A DNA stretch of 64,000 bases. Source: Posidonia oceanica. Lineage: Eukaryota > Streptophyta > Magnoliopsida > Alismatales > Posidoniaceae. The position numbers and the translations under genes are program-made. The notes under the pieces were generated by a model. That model did no database searches. It saw only the letters and a list, made by a program, of their open reading frames with translations, and was not told the origin of the DNA. Shown piece after piece: positions 11,101 through 20,965 of the stretch. Where the stretch lies: positions 47,192,001 through 47,256,000 of the forward strand of contig JAZBRS010000035.1 of NCBI GenBank assembly GCA_037176725.1, read 5' to 3'. The first letter of the stretch is position 1; every line of letters starts with the position of its first letter.

Positions 11101-12201
11101 GGCTAGTTACCTATTTGGATTGAATAACTTGAAATCAACGACTTATCAACATTCCATTGTGGAATCCCATGGGTGACACATGAAAGAAGTCTTCTACCTT
11201 ATCAGCTCAACACCATAGGTTCAAGAAAGTCACTGGTTACGATTATACCATTGAGAAAAGAGCCGAGAGCAGGGAAAACTCAGCTAGGACAGTTCCTCTC
11301 TCCAATGGATGGTCGGGGAATAGCATGTGATATGATTTATTATCAGCCTCTTAAAATGGAGAGAGAACCAATGACAGGTGAGAGTTCAATTTACAACAGA
11401 AAACAAAAAATAATAATGGGATAGGCAGATCAGAGATGAACCGTGCAACAAAATAAACAACAAAAATAGAATGCAAAAATTTGCACTCCATACTTGACAA
11501 GTAAATGCTCACTATAGTTATAGGTTCATGCCTCCTTGCCTTCGAAAATCTTCCCGTTTCTGTAGGCCCAAATGACTCCATCCAATGGTGGAGACACATT
11601 GGGACTTATGATTCTCAAAAAAACAGAAAGAATAGTCCGAACAACTGTGCCTTAATCAGCTATCTTTGAATGCATTGTGGACCTCTAGACCAAACTGGTA
11701 TCACCAGAATCATAGTAACGTCTTCTTTATTGGAGTCACAAAAAACCAATGAGTGCCACTGCTATTTTTACCTGTAACACTATATCATGTTCTCTTCTTT
11801 TAACAAAAACACACAACGAATATAACTTCCAATGGTGAAGTCATGTTCTAGACAAGAAAATATCAAATCCACTCATCAACATGGATATAACTACCTCTAG
11901 ATTTGTTGAGGTGTGAATAAAAGTTCTTTAAGAAACTCACGGCTTTAGGCCTTTTTTTAAGAGCAAATAGGAAGGAGCAGATTGTAGGTCAATCATTCTT
12001 TAGGGATACAACTTGACTCCATTTTCTATGAGCTCAGATACATAACGTTATCAAGTCAAGTCATTGTCTGCAATTTGCTTGGAATTTACATGAACCCAAA
12101 ACTCAAAAGGGAATGTGCAAACCTGAAGGAGATGGAGACTGATTGCGACAAGGCCTCTCTATGATGCGGTGCTTCTTGCCAATGTGACGTTTCACCAACA
12201 T
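4999..12201 (-). CDS. UTP25: UTP25 / NOF1-like nucleolar protein gene, 5' part (six exons)
   Basis: Six minus-strand exons (12201-12123, 10523-10391, 10024-9933, 8823-8631, 5685-5541, 5119-4999) join with GT-AG sites and matching phases (1, 0, 1, 0, 0, 1 residual bases) into 763 nt of uninterrupted frame, about 254 residues. The protein starts MLVKRHIGKK, runs through a Ser/Asp/Glu-rich acidic stretch, and enters a conserved block with LTKSEVDDLLKTDWKYKWK, PAFD, GTGECFLE, then LYKQWMDCY and FFSL. These match my knowledge of UTP25 (yeast Utp25, vertebrate DEF, Arabidopsis NOF1), which acts with U3 snoRNA in pre-rRNA processing in the nucleolus. The family is about 700 residues; the C-terminal region is not found, so the gene is either cut by the window edge or truncated. 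A TAG acceptor just upstream of the start suggests a 5' UTR intron. Confidence 0.75.
5541..5685 (-). CDS. UTP25: UTP25-like exon 5, conserved block
   Basis: Acceptor TTCGGCAG|CCACTT, donor CTGGAG|GTAAAT. Encodes HFHNHLAHTLTKSEVDDLL, KTDWKYKWKMPAFD and KWKGTGECFLE. This is the most diagnostic piece of the gene: the W-x-Y-K-W and GTGECFLE motifs are conserved in plant UTP25 proteins. Confidence 0.8.
5893..6447. mobile_element. hAT-type MITE with perfect 8-bp TSD
   Basis: Terminal inverted repeats CATAGTTATTAAGG and CCTTGATAACTATG differ at one position. The element is flanked by identical 8-mers TTATATAT at 5885-5892 and 6448-6455; an 8-bp duplication is the hallmark of hAT insertion. It is 555 bp, non-coding, and lies in intron 4 of the UTP25-like gene. 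Its inner right half (6205-6425) is another small repeat also found at 4751-4978, so the element is composite or was itself a target. Confidence 0.85.
6205..6425. repeat. Dispersed repeat, copy 2, nested in the MITE
   Basis: Begins TTTTAAATATCGGTTTTAGG and ends GTAGATATTTAATACC, giving short inverted ends. Same motif order as 4751-4978. Sits inside the MITE at 5893-6447 near its right terminus. Confidence 0.5.
6456..8630. other. Large intron 4 remainder, nothing recognised
   Basis: Non-coding by position within the UTP25-like gene. A 129-codon plus-strand frame at 7505-7894 and shorter ones show no domain signature and I do not call them. No splice-consistent extra exon was found. Confidence 0.4.
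8631..8823 (-). CDS. UTP25: UTP25-like exon 4, acidic region
   Basis: Acceptor GATTCAG|ACAGTG, donor AGAAG|GTTAGT. Encodes about 64 residues dominated by S, D and E, the disordered acidic stretch typical of the family's N-terminal third. The residual two bases join exon 5's first base to give a Ser codon. Confidence 0.75.
9421..9660. repeat. ACC/ATC triplet-rich low-complexity tract in intron 3
   Basis: Plus strand is dominated by CACCA, ATCACCA and GCTACC words for about 240 bp, inside intron 3 of the UTP25-like gene. The preceding 9245-9400 contains repeated CACTTA motifs. Resembles the triplet-rich tract at 2020-2390 in style. Confidence 0.45.
9933..10024 (-). CDS. UTP25: UTP25-like exon 3
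   Basis: Acceptor CACATAG|GAAAAG, donor GGAG|GTATGT. Encodes RKREGGEIDSDEQEHDES and more acidic/Ser residues. Phase agrees with both neighbours. Confidence 0.7.
10391..10523 (-). CDS. UTP25: UTP25-like exon 2
   Basis: Acceptor ATCTAG|GGACTT, donor AGGAG|GTAAGC. Encodes a Ser/Asp segment, then SALHHLLMALGSGKESLATA and a YKRR end, the position where family members have a short helix before the acidic region. Confidence 0.7.
10524..12122. other. Intron 1 of the UTP25-like gene
   Basis: About 1.6 kb between exons 1 and 2. AT-rich; short frames at 11173-11424 (plus) and 11351-11599 (minus) have no recognisable domain. No mobile element boundary was resolved. Confidence 0.4.
12123..12201 (-). CDS. 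UTP25: UTP25-like exon 1
   Basis: Starts at ATG 12201-12199 and encodes MLVKRHIGKKHRIIERP and a short Ser/Pro tail, 26 codons plus one base; donor TCAG|GTTTGC. The basic N-terminus fits a nucleolar protein. Upstream, TTTTTTGTAG precedes GATTTC, an acceptor-like site for a 5' UTR intron. Confidence 0.7.
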
Positions 12202-12654
12202 TTTTGGCTCCAAGAAATCCTACAAAAAAGGAGACATTTTATAAGCAAGTCTTAGATTCCGTTATATTTCAATATGACAACTTGCATAGGTCATTTAGAT
12301 TGGAGGAGAAAAAGGAAAAATATTTTAAAAAAAAAGACAAAAAAGTTTAAACTAAAATTAAAAAAAGGACGACTGTAAACCCTGTGATTTGGATAAACCA
12401 GATAAAACAGTACAATACCCCTGTGCAAACAATGAAAAAAAAACCAGGTATCAATCAAAGCAACTGACACACATGCTGTCATGCAACATACTCGACATAC
12501 TAAGCTCCTGAAATAGTGTCACAGTAAGGACTTTATAGAACCATTACAACAACCACCTACCGAAGCATTTGAAACCAATGAAAACACATTACAAACCTGT
12601 CATACTGTACATAGGAATGCATCCTCAAAGTGCTTTTTCCATTTCTCAACAACT

Positions 12655-12950
12655 CCGGCCATATTTTTTTATTGAAGAATTGCAAGATTAACCCATTTTA
12701 TGAACAAGAATATCAAGAAAAAGAATACAAGGTTCAGACTAGCAGTCTGAAAGAAAGGAAAACAAACATTTTCAATTAGCAACCAATCCTTGACAATCTT
12801 GTGCGTACCCCTGTCAATCCAAACCTTCCCCTCTATCAACAGCAACTTAGAACAGGAGGACACAATCAATGAAACACTTCGTGTGTTGCTAAAGATCATA
12901 CCATTTCTGAATTTCCAGGTCATCCAACATGCTGCATGCATAATCATATG
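12655..12950 (-). mobile_element. Possible LINE 3' fragment
   Basis: Minus-strand frame 12947-12669 starts MIMHAACWMTWKFRNGMIF, which resembles the end of the zinc-binding region of plant L1 reverse transcriptases (W-x-W-K-x-R-N-x-x-I-F). The minus strand ends in AATAAAAAAATATG at about 12660, an A-rich tail. Short and decayed; placed upstream of the UTP25-like start codon. Confidence 0.45.
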
Positions 12951-15365
12951 AATTTGTTACTTAATATCTTGACCTCCCTTCTGCTCCCCCACGCACAATA
13001 AAAGCACACAACATATCTTTTAAGGAAGAGAAGCACAACAGAACTCTGATCCCACACACAGACAACCATACACACACACATTCAATCGCAGTCCTCTATA
13101 TCACTCTCACATAGTGAATCATTCATAAATCACAATTTCACACACACACACACACACAGCGTCACAACAATATATTTATGGTATATATATTTATTTTATT
13201 AGTTTTTATAAATAGTCACCTCCCTTCAATCGGGTGGTCACCTTGCCTCTTGCCTCGGGCGTTTTTGGGGGGTGTCACCTCATCATCGCCTTTCGCCTTG
13301 ACAACTTTGCTGTCGACATTGGACATGGGAAGACAGGTACTTGTTTACAAACAGTGTGATTTTGCTTTTAAAGTATGTTTTTTTAAGAAATGATAGTATT
13401 ATTCATTTACAAATGAGAAGGTCTGTTATAATTTACCACAAATTAGCTAGACAAATGCATCAATAAAATTTTACGACACCAGAACACCCACATAATAGCA
13501 CTTGATTCAATTGCTGAAACAAAATTGGATTTTTGACAACAATTTCCCATTAAGTGTTGACACAAAAACATATTAATTATTGTTGTCATTCTACATCTAT
13601 TATTCATGCCTGGAATGATGGGGGGTGTACAATCATATAATAGAATGATTTTAGGGTTGGAAGATTACTAGATTAGTCTCACTGGAGCCGTGCTGCGGTG
13701 GAGGGGAGCCGTGCTGAGGAAGACCAGAGGCGCCGCCGTGTGTGAGAAAGACCAGAGCTGCCGCCGCCGCCGCCGCCGTGCGTTGGGAGGACTGGAGCAG
13801 TGGAGCCGCCGTGCGTGGGGAGGACTGGAGCGGTGGAGCCACCGCCGTGCGTGGGGCTGAGAATTGACGTGAGAAGACAATATGAGGTATTGAAGAAGAT
13901 TTTAGGGTTGGATGTTCGATTAAAACGTAATAACTGAACAAAGTGATTTCACCTGCTTATTTAAATTTAAGCGGATAACCAGATAGATATAAGCTCGCTT
14001 CCTTGGTGATTCTTTCCTTATATATCCCCCATCACGCATAATAATATAAAACGAATAGGATAAATTGCTGAGTAAGTAAAATCTTATTTAAATAGATAAT
14101 TTGAATATTGAGTGTTTAAACAAGTAACTAAAAATCACATTCGAAACTATTAAGGTTTGAAATTTCATAGTTAAAATATTGTGAATGAATGTCTCGTTGC
14201 AAATTCCAATCGAAATTGTACTAAAAGGAAATTTAAATAAAAAAACAAAATAATTAGAATAATGCAGATAGATAGGTAAATGGATGACGGACATATAACT
14301 ATCTTTATACATACTTTATAAGAATACAAGTAAAACGAGTGACGAGTAAACAAATAATAGGATAACAAGGTAGGTCGAGGCAGATAATGAGTAAATACTT
14401 CTCCATTTATAGGCCTAATAATGATAAAATACATCAAATTATTAAATAAAAATGATAAAAAAGCATTAAAATATTTAAATTAATAATATTTATATAAATT
14501 CTTGAATATCCCTTATTGGGAAAAAATACAAATCTAGAACAAAGTTTGGATATTTGGATCCATTTTGCAACACATGGTCATTAAACTAGTCGTTTTTGTG
14601 ACTAGTGTTGAAAATTTTATAAGTAACACGTTTAAAATGTTAGGATTTTAGACTTCTCTAGAATAGGGTGAATAGATATTTAAAAATAAATACCAAATTT
14701 AAATACTTATTTGCTAAACACAAGCAATATACAAGTAAATGGAATAAACTGAAGGATTTGAATATTAAACTATAAACATACAGAGAAGGGGATGAGAGAA
14801 AATGAAGTGTAAGAGATACTTATAGTGGTTAAATCTCCCTGGCTTAGTCTACTCCTTGAGAACCCCTCAAGAGTTTCGTTAATCTGATCTTGTTACCGGA
14901 CCAAGATCCCGCAACTACACTCCTTGACAAATCCTCGTCAAGCTCCGTAAAAAACCGCAGCCTTCTTTTCTCACAATTGGAGAAGAACTTACACTAGAAA
15001 TTGAAAGATTACAACTTTATCACTCTTTTTTACAATCTCCCAAAGCACTTTTGGCAAGGTCAAAAAGATGGAAATGAAACTCTATTGTTTAGGAACTTTT
15101 CTCACAAGATGGGAATAGAATACTTAAAAAATGATAGGACTTGAAGCTCTAGAATCTGTGTCTTACTTGTGTCAAAGATGACACCTATATATAGAAAATA
15201 ATTGTAGAAAATGTGTATCTAGCAATTATATTTTTATCTTAACAGATAGTCATTCGATATGCCTAAATTGATTCGATCGACCGAATGATTTACATTTGTT
15301 CACAAACCAAGAACAAATATTTGAAATCCCTGAATTCGTCCTTGCCTCCCTTGTTGTGTGTGAAG
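12951..15365. other. Non-coding stretch with microsatellites and a CCG-rich block
   Basis: A CA dinucleotide run lies near 13140-13160. About 13680-13860 is GC-rich with imperfect repeats of a GGAGCCGCCGTGCGTGGG-like unit and a GCC run near 13759-13780. 13900-14600 is very AT-rich. 14820-15290 has features of an old retrotransposon LTR on the minus strand (a TATATATAGG box near 15190), but no ends, PBS or partner were found, so I do not call an LTR. Confidence 0.4.
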
Positions 15366-15745
15366 CAACTTATTTTATCTTGTTATTGTCAATTTCTAGT
15401 CGTACGGGACCTAAAGACAAATTGAATGTTTACCTGCAACCACCGATAGAAAAGGTAAAGATATTATGGGAGGTAGGTATTGATGCATATGATGCTCGTC
15501 ACTAGGAGGTACCTAAAATACATGCGTTATTACAGACTATCAATGATTTTCCTGCATATATTGATGTGTATCAAAAGGTATTTGACGCGTCTCTTTGGTA
15601 ACAAGGACACTTGCTCAAAATGGTCTGAGCAAAGTCGAAAGACATGTTATATGGGTGATCATAGATTTCTTCATGCATATTATAGATTTCGAAGAGATTT
15701 TTCCTCATTTGATGGCCAACAGGAAATCAAATATGTCTTGAAATA
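15366..15745 (+). pseudogene. CACTA (En/Spm) transposase Tnp2 fragment, decayed
   Basis: Broken plus-strand frames give GPKDKLNVYLQPPIEKVKIL and WEVGIDAYDA, then after a frame change TINDFPAY, and then TCSKWSEQS-RKTCYMGDHRFL and SSFDGQQE. This order (GPK...DVYLQPLI...LW..G, TINDFPAYG, a cysteine region, GHRRFLP, F.G.QE) is that of the Transposase_21 domain of plant CACTA elements. Frameshifts and stops make it non-functional. LTR-A begins immediately to the right. Confidence 0.65.
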
Positions 15746-15763
15746 ATTGTTTAGGTTTGAGAT

Positions 15764-18390
15764 TGTAACCATGCGACCGAATGGTTCGACGAACCGAATC
15801 GTAGGTCACGAAAAAAAAATGTAAAACAGGTAAAGGCTGAAGAAAAAAAAACAAAATTTGGAGTCGCCATCTAGTCTATTTGGAAAACTAGAAGATGAGA
15901 AAAATCGAAAAAAACATGTAAAATAAATAAAATGTAAAGGATATGACATAAGGTCATTACGGACCAAAAATCGGATAAGGACTCCTATTACACATGGAGA
16001 AGGTGTTAGGCACCCCATATGCTCAAGAGAGTCGATCTTTTTGAACTAGTCCGCTCATTTGTGGCTAATGTCGGCGATGATGCTATTTGCTATACACCTA
16101 AAAGCGATATGCTATGTCGAATGAAATATACTAGATGCCTTTTGAAAATATGTTAAATATCTTTAAAATATGCCAAAAATGAAAGTTAAATGCCTCAAAA
16201 TACTGTATACGTGTGAATCATGTTGGATGATTAAAATCAAAGCGAACGGACCCAAAACTAATGAAATAAAACTGCAAAATGCCACTCAATTTACTGAAAG
16301 TGTTGGACGTTGGGAATTTCAACGTCCTATGTAAGACGCAACACACTGCTGCGTCAAACACCAAGAAAATAGGTGCTCAAGCAGGAGCAAGGCAAATGAT
16401 TTAAATTCTTATCAAATAATCTGATGAAACAGGTATGGTGAGTAACATGATCAAACATACCCTAACATCAATCATCAAACCTCAGATATCGACCAAAGAT
16501 TCATTAAAGGGACTAAAAGAAAATTGTAAATCTGCTCAATGGTGTAGGACGCAAGCTTGGACTGCGTCCTATGTAGGACACAAGAAACAATAGCGTCCTA
16601 CACACTGCTAGAGATTTAAAAGAGAAAACTAATTTTAAAATGTTAAAAATGCTCTACAGAGAAGAAATATGATATGACTAAATTAAATCTTTTCAGGCAG
16701 GCATGAATCAAACAAAAGAAAATAATCAAGATGCTTCTGAAATTAAGAAACTTGTAAAATTGCTCAGTGATGTAGGACGCAAGACTTGGCTGCATCATAC
16801 GTATGACACAACATTCAGTAGTGTCCTACACTCTGACTGAGATTTAAAAGAGAAAACCAATTTTAAATTGTTAAAAATGATGTACAAAGAAGAAAAAATG
16901 ATAAGAATGAATTAAATCTTGGCAGACGGCATGAATCAAACATGAAAAATAATCATAGCAGCTCTGAGATAAAAATAAAAATGTAAAACTTACTAGTGAT
17001 GTTGGACGCAAGAACTGGCTGCGTCCTATGTAGGATGCACCAAATTTAGCTTCCTACATCTCGACTGATCCCATGGCAAAATAAGACGCCCAGATCGATT
17101 CAATTCTTGTAAATAGCTACTGTTTAAGCAAGAGCATGCAGCCACCAACATAAACATGCAAAAAATATGGAAAACGATGGTGTGGGTTGCTCCACCCACC
17201 TCCACTTGTATCTCGCTGGAATCCTATGGGTTCTCCGGCCATTAGAGGACTGGGGACCCATGGTGCGCGGCCAGAGTTTATGGTGGAAGCTCGGGGTGAT
17301 CAAGAGGATGTCAAGGATGCAAATGGAATGAAAAAACATCCTGCGGCCACTCCTCCTCATCCTCCATGGGACTACACCGGCGAACTTGGGTTGACTGGCC
17401 ATGGGAGAGGCCGTTAGCCCAAGTCTCGCTCTGAGGGTGCATCAGAAGGTTGGAGGAAGGTCGAGGCTTGACCATGCAATGTGGAAAAGCTCGTACTCAG
17501 GAGTGGGTCACCGCACGCTCGTGGGCCATCAGCCTGAAGCGGGTGAACCCATCGCCGGAGTTGTGATAAAGATAAAAAACAGCGACTATGTGCAAGAAAA
17601 CTCAAACCACATGCATTGAAACGAACCTAAGCAATATAGCAATCAACACTCTAAGCTAAAGGGGGGGGATACCAACCTGTTTGGATGGTTGGTGTAGCTT
17701 CCCTTCGCTGGCGGTTTTTCTCAGGTTTGGACGGCAGTGGCGGTGGCTGGATGGTTGGGCTGAGCTCGTGAGAGGTCTAGGCAAGCTCAAGGTGGCCGAG
17801 GGTGTGAGAGTTTAGGTGGCAATGCGTTAGTTTGCTCTTAGAAAACTCTCTCAATCAATGGGTGCCGGCCATGCAATGAGAAGCCAAAAAACTAGTTTTA
17901 TGTGGTTTGCATGGCTTGTAACGTGGGAATTGGAAACGAGGGGTCTCGGACATGGCTGGGATTAGGTTCTGGATGGAAGGCATATGGGTATTTGCACTCT
18001 GGGAGGCGATTGGAATCCAAAACCGTTTTCTGTCAGTCCCGGTGTGTTGGACGCCTATCTGAGCTGCGCCCAACGTAGGACACTGGCAAAGATAGCGTCC
18101 AACACCCCAAAGATCTGAAAGACGTTAGGCGCTGGGTCTTCTTGCGTCGTACATACGACGCAGGTATATACAACGTCCAACATCCCAAAGAACATTTTTG
18201 GATATTTTGGGTGTTTTTTGGTTAGATTTTGGTTGGGCTTGGCTTTAGGCTTGGATTAGAACAAGGCTTAGGTCTAGGCTTAGTCTTGGGATTAGGCTTG
18301 GGTTTGGTGAATAAGTGGGGGCCGCCACGACTGAGCACATTTCTAGGAGAAAAACCGCCGACGAAGGACTACAAAATCAGGATGTCTACA
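15764..18390 (-). mobile_element. LTR-A, Tat/Ogre-like, 3'-type LTR
   Basis: On the minus strand it starts TGTAGACATCCTGATTTTG and ends GGTTACA, so it has TG...CA ends. A polypurine tract abuts its right edge (18391-18406), which makes it a 3' LTR of a minus-strand element. It contains a PBS-like box (15861-15869), the shared GGTGTTAGGCACC block (near 16000), an array of double-hairpin modules, and a GC-rich segment at 17180-17560. Its termini closely match solo LTR-S (43247-45108) and not LTR-B. The left 5 bp (GAGAT) has no matching copy at any right-hand LTR edge in the window, so its 5' partner is not identified. Confidence 0.75.
16300..17065 (-). repeat. Array of ~235-bp units with double-hairpin modules (LTR-A)
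   Basis: Four modules begin near 16300, 16542, 16773 and 17002. The clearest (16542-16613) has GTGTAGGACGCA ... TGCGTCCTA, a short spacer, then TAGGACAC ... GCGTCCTACAC. Between modules the units share an AAAAGAGAAAACCAATTTTAAA-like filler, so the period is 230-240 bp. Module 1 pairs GGACGTT with AACGTCC where module 2 pairs GGACGCA with TGCGTCC. Two further modules lie at 18042-18102 and 18125-18183. Confidence 0.7.
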
Positions 18391-18406
18391 GATGCCCCTC
18401 CTTGGA
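18391..18406 (-). other. Polypurine tract of the LTR-A element
   Basis: Minus strand reads CCAAGGAGGGGCATC directly before the LTR start TGTAGACA. The same tract occurs beside LTR-E (63793-63808), which shows the two LTR families belong to one lineage. Confidence 0.75.
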
Positions 18407-18764
18407 CGAGGTTGAGGGAACCAAAGCCGCTGCTCAGGGTTGACAAGACACCATGACCGTAGTCGGTGGGGAAGTAGTGTTGCTGTTGGTATAAGTCACT
18501 TATCCAGCGGATGCACCGGAAAATCATGACTTGTCGCCACAATGCAAATACTAATGTAAATGCTAGGATGCAATGCTGATGCTAATCCTGCAATGCTAAT
18601 GGCATGCTGGTGCTCATAAGCGCTAAAGTCCGCTCGGGGTGCACGAGCAATGCATGTGTATGTGATGCTGATGTGGATGTTGTGATGCTGCGGATCACTG
18701 AGTTCTTTCGCTCTAAGTGATCGGAACGTGGATGCAACTACCTAGCATGTCATGCAAAATGATG

Positions 18765-20095
18765 ATATGATAAGTTTCGGAATTATCGACCAACAAATGG
18801 GATGATGTGATAAGTTTTGGACTTATCGACCAGAATAGATAAGTTTCGGACTTATCGATCGGAAAAGGTGAAGAGATAAGTTTCAGACTTATCGGCCGGA
18901 AAAGGAGATAGATAAGTTTCGGACTTATCAGCCGGAGAAGAGGAATAGGTAGGTTTTGGACTGGCCAGTCGCAGGAGGAGACAAATAAGTTTTAGACTTA
19001 TCACATTGGAATAGAGAATAGATAAATTTCAGACTTATCAAACCGAAGTAGAGAATAGATATGTTTCGGACTTAACAAACCGAAGTTGAGAATAGATAAG
19101 TTTCGGACTTATCAAATCGGAGTAGAGAATAGATAAGTTTCGGACTTATCAAACTGGAATAGAGAATAGATAAATTTCGAACTTATCAAACCAAAGTAGA
19201 GAATAATTAAGTTTCGGACTTATCAAATCGAAGTAGAGAATAGATAAGTTTCGGACTTATCAACCTGGAGTAGAGAATAGATAAGTTTCGGACTTATCAA
19301 ACCAAAGTGGAGAATAGATTAGTTTCGGACTTATCAAACTGGAATAGAGAATAGATAAGTTTCAGACTTATCAAACCGGAATAGAGAATAGATAAGTTTC
19401 GGACTTATCAAACCAAAGTAGAGAATAGATAAGTTTTGGACTTATCAAACCAGATTAGAGAATAGATAAGTTTCGAACTTATCAAACCGAAATGGAGAAT
19501 AGGTAAGTTTCGGACTTATCAAACCGAAGTAGGGAATAGATAAGTTTCGAACTTATCAAACCGGAATAGAGAATAGATAAGTTTCGGACTTATCAAACCA
19601 AAGTAGAGAATAGATAAGTTTTGGACTTATCAAACCAGATTAGAGAATAGATAAGTTTCGAACTTATCAAACCGAAATGGAGAATAGATAAGTTTCGAAC
19701 TTATCAAACCGGAGTAGAGAATAGATAAGTTTCGGACTTATCAAACCGAAGAAGAGAATAGATAAGTTTCGAACTTATCAAACCGGAATAGAGAATAGAT
19801 AAGTTTCGGACTTATCAAACCGAAATGGAGAATAGATATGCTTTAGACTTATCAAACCGGAGTTGAGAATAGATAAGTTTCGGACTTATCAAACCGGAGT
19901 AGAGAATAGATAAGTTTCAGACTTATCAAACCGGAATAGGGAATAGATAAGTTTCGGACTTATCAAACCGAAATGGAGAATAGATAAGTTTCGGACTTAT
20001 CAAATCGGAGTAGAGAATAGATAAGTTTCGGACTTATCAAATCGGAGTAGAGAATAGATAAGTTTCAGACTTATCAAACCGAAGAAGAGAAAAGA
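18765..20095. repeat. 37-bp hairpin minisatellite, about 36 copies
   Basis: The unit contains the inverted repeat GATAAGTTTCGGACTTATC, a 7-bp stem with a TTCGG loop, followed by AAACCGGAGTAGAGAATA with variation. Copies in 18765-18980 are irregular in length; from about 19000 the period is a steady 37 bp. A variant pair (GATAAGTTTTGGACTTATC with AAACCAGATTAG) recurs at 19428 and 19613, 185 bp apart, so a five-unit block was duplicated. Loop variants such as TTCGA and TTCAG keep the stem. Confidence 0.9.
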
Positions 20096-20744
20096 TAATG
20101 GGAATATCAAAACCCATTGATAGTTTAGGGTGTTAGCCCAAAAAAGAAGAGACGATACCAGGAGGGAGCAAAGATGCGCCTGGCATCGAGGGCGACGACA
20201 GGCTTGCGAATCTGTCAAGCAAGAGGGGTGATGACAAGTCGGATGACTTGTGACCACAAATGCGAGATGCAACGGGAATGTGATACCATTGGACAGCAGA
20301 AAAGATGCCCCTGGTATCAGGCAGAAAATACCAAGGACAGTCGAAGCGCCCTTGGCTACGAGAAGCTGAGAATGGAGACAAAACTAACGTTCTTACCAAC
20401 CGAGTAGTTTAGGCTACCACCCCAGTGTTAGACGGTTTGACGGGCATTTGCTGAGTAGTTTGAGTTACCAGCCCGAAGAAGGAAACTCCAGACAAGACTA
20501 TCGTGCTTGCCGGTCAGATCTCTAGACCCTTTGAAGGATGTCATCCGGCAGTTAGGGCTACCATCCCGAAGAAGGAAACTCCAGACACTTTGACGGATGT
20601 CATCCGGGCAATTAGGGCTGCCAGTCCGAGGAGGATAAGACCAAGGAGAGGTGTCCTTGGTGGAAGTACTGTCCCAACTGGTCGAGAAATGTTCGATGCC
20701 TTGCAAGGTCGAAAGGGAGAGTAGAGAAGTGATTGATGTATGCA

Positions 20745-20965
20745 TGATTTATGTAAAATTCGGTGCATGACTGATTCGAGGTGCTGAATATGCATGATTT
20801 ATGCAATTCTGTTGAGGATGCATGATTTATGCAACTTTAGGTGTAGATGCATGATTTATGCAACCCTGATGTAGATGCATGATGTATGCAAACGTTTTGT
20901 TTTTGTTTTGTTTTTTTTTTTTATGCATGACTTATGCAATTTTTGTCGTAGATGTTTGGTTTATG
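20745..20965. repeat. ~32-bp GCATGATTTATGC tandem array
   Basis: About seven copies of a unit centred on TGCATGATTTATGCAA, itself an inverted repeat (TTGCAT/ATGCAA type arms), with spacers of about 16 bp and a T-run at 20910-20921. It lies in the 3' UTR of the same element as the 37-bp array. Confidence 0.75.

Noticed and set aside
14820..15290. Copia-type LTR
   Set aside because: Some LTR-like features (TATA, direct repeats of CCGAATGA) but no ends, PBS, TSD or partner could be found.
15764..18390. LTR-A as a solo LTR
   Set aside because: The flanking pentamers differ (GAGAT and GATGC) and a polypurine tract adjoins the right edge, so it is a 3' LTR.
18765..20095. CRISPR-like array
   Set aside because: The 37-bp period has no unique spacers of constant length and the context is a plant retrotransposon 3' UTR.
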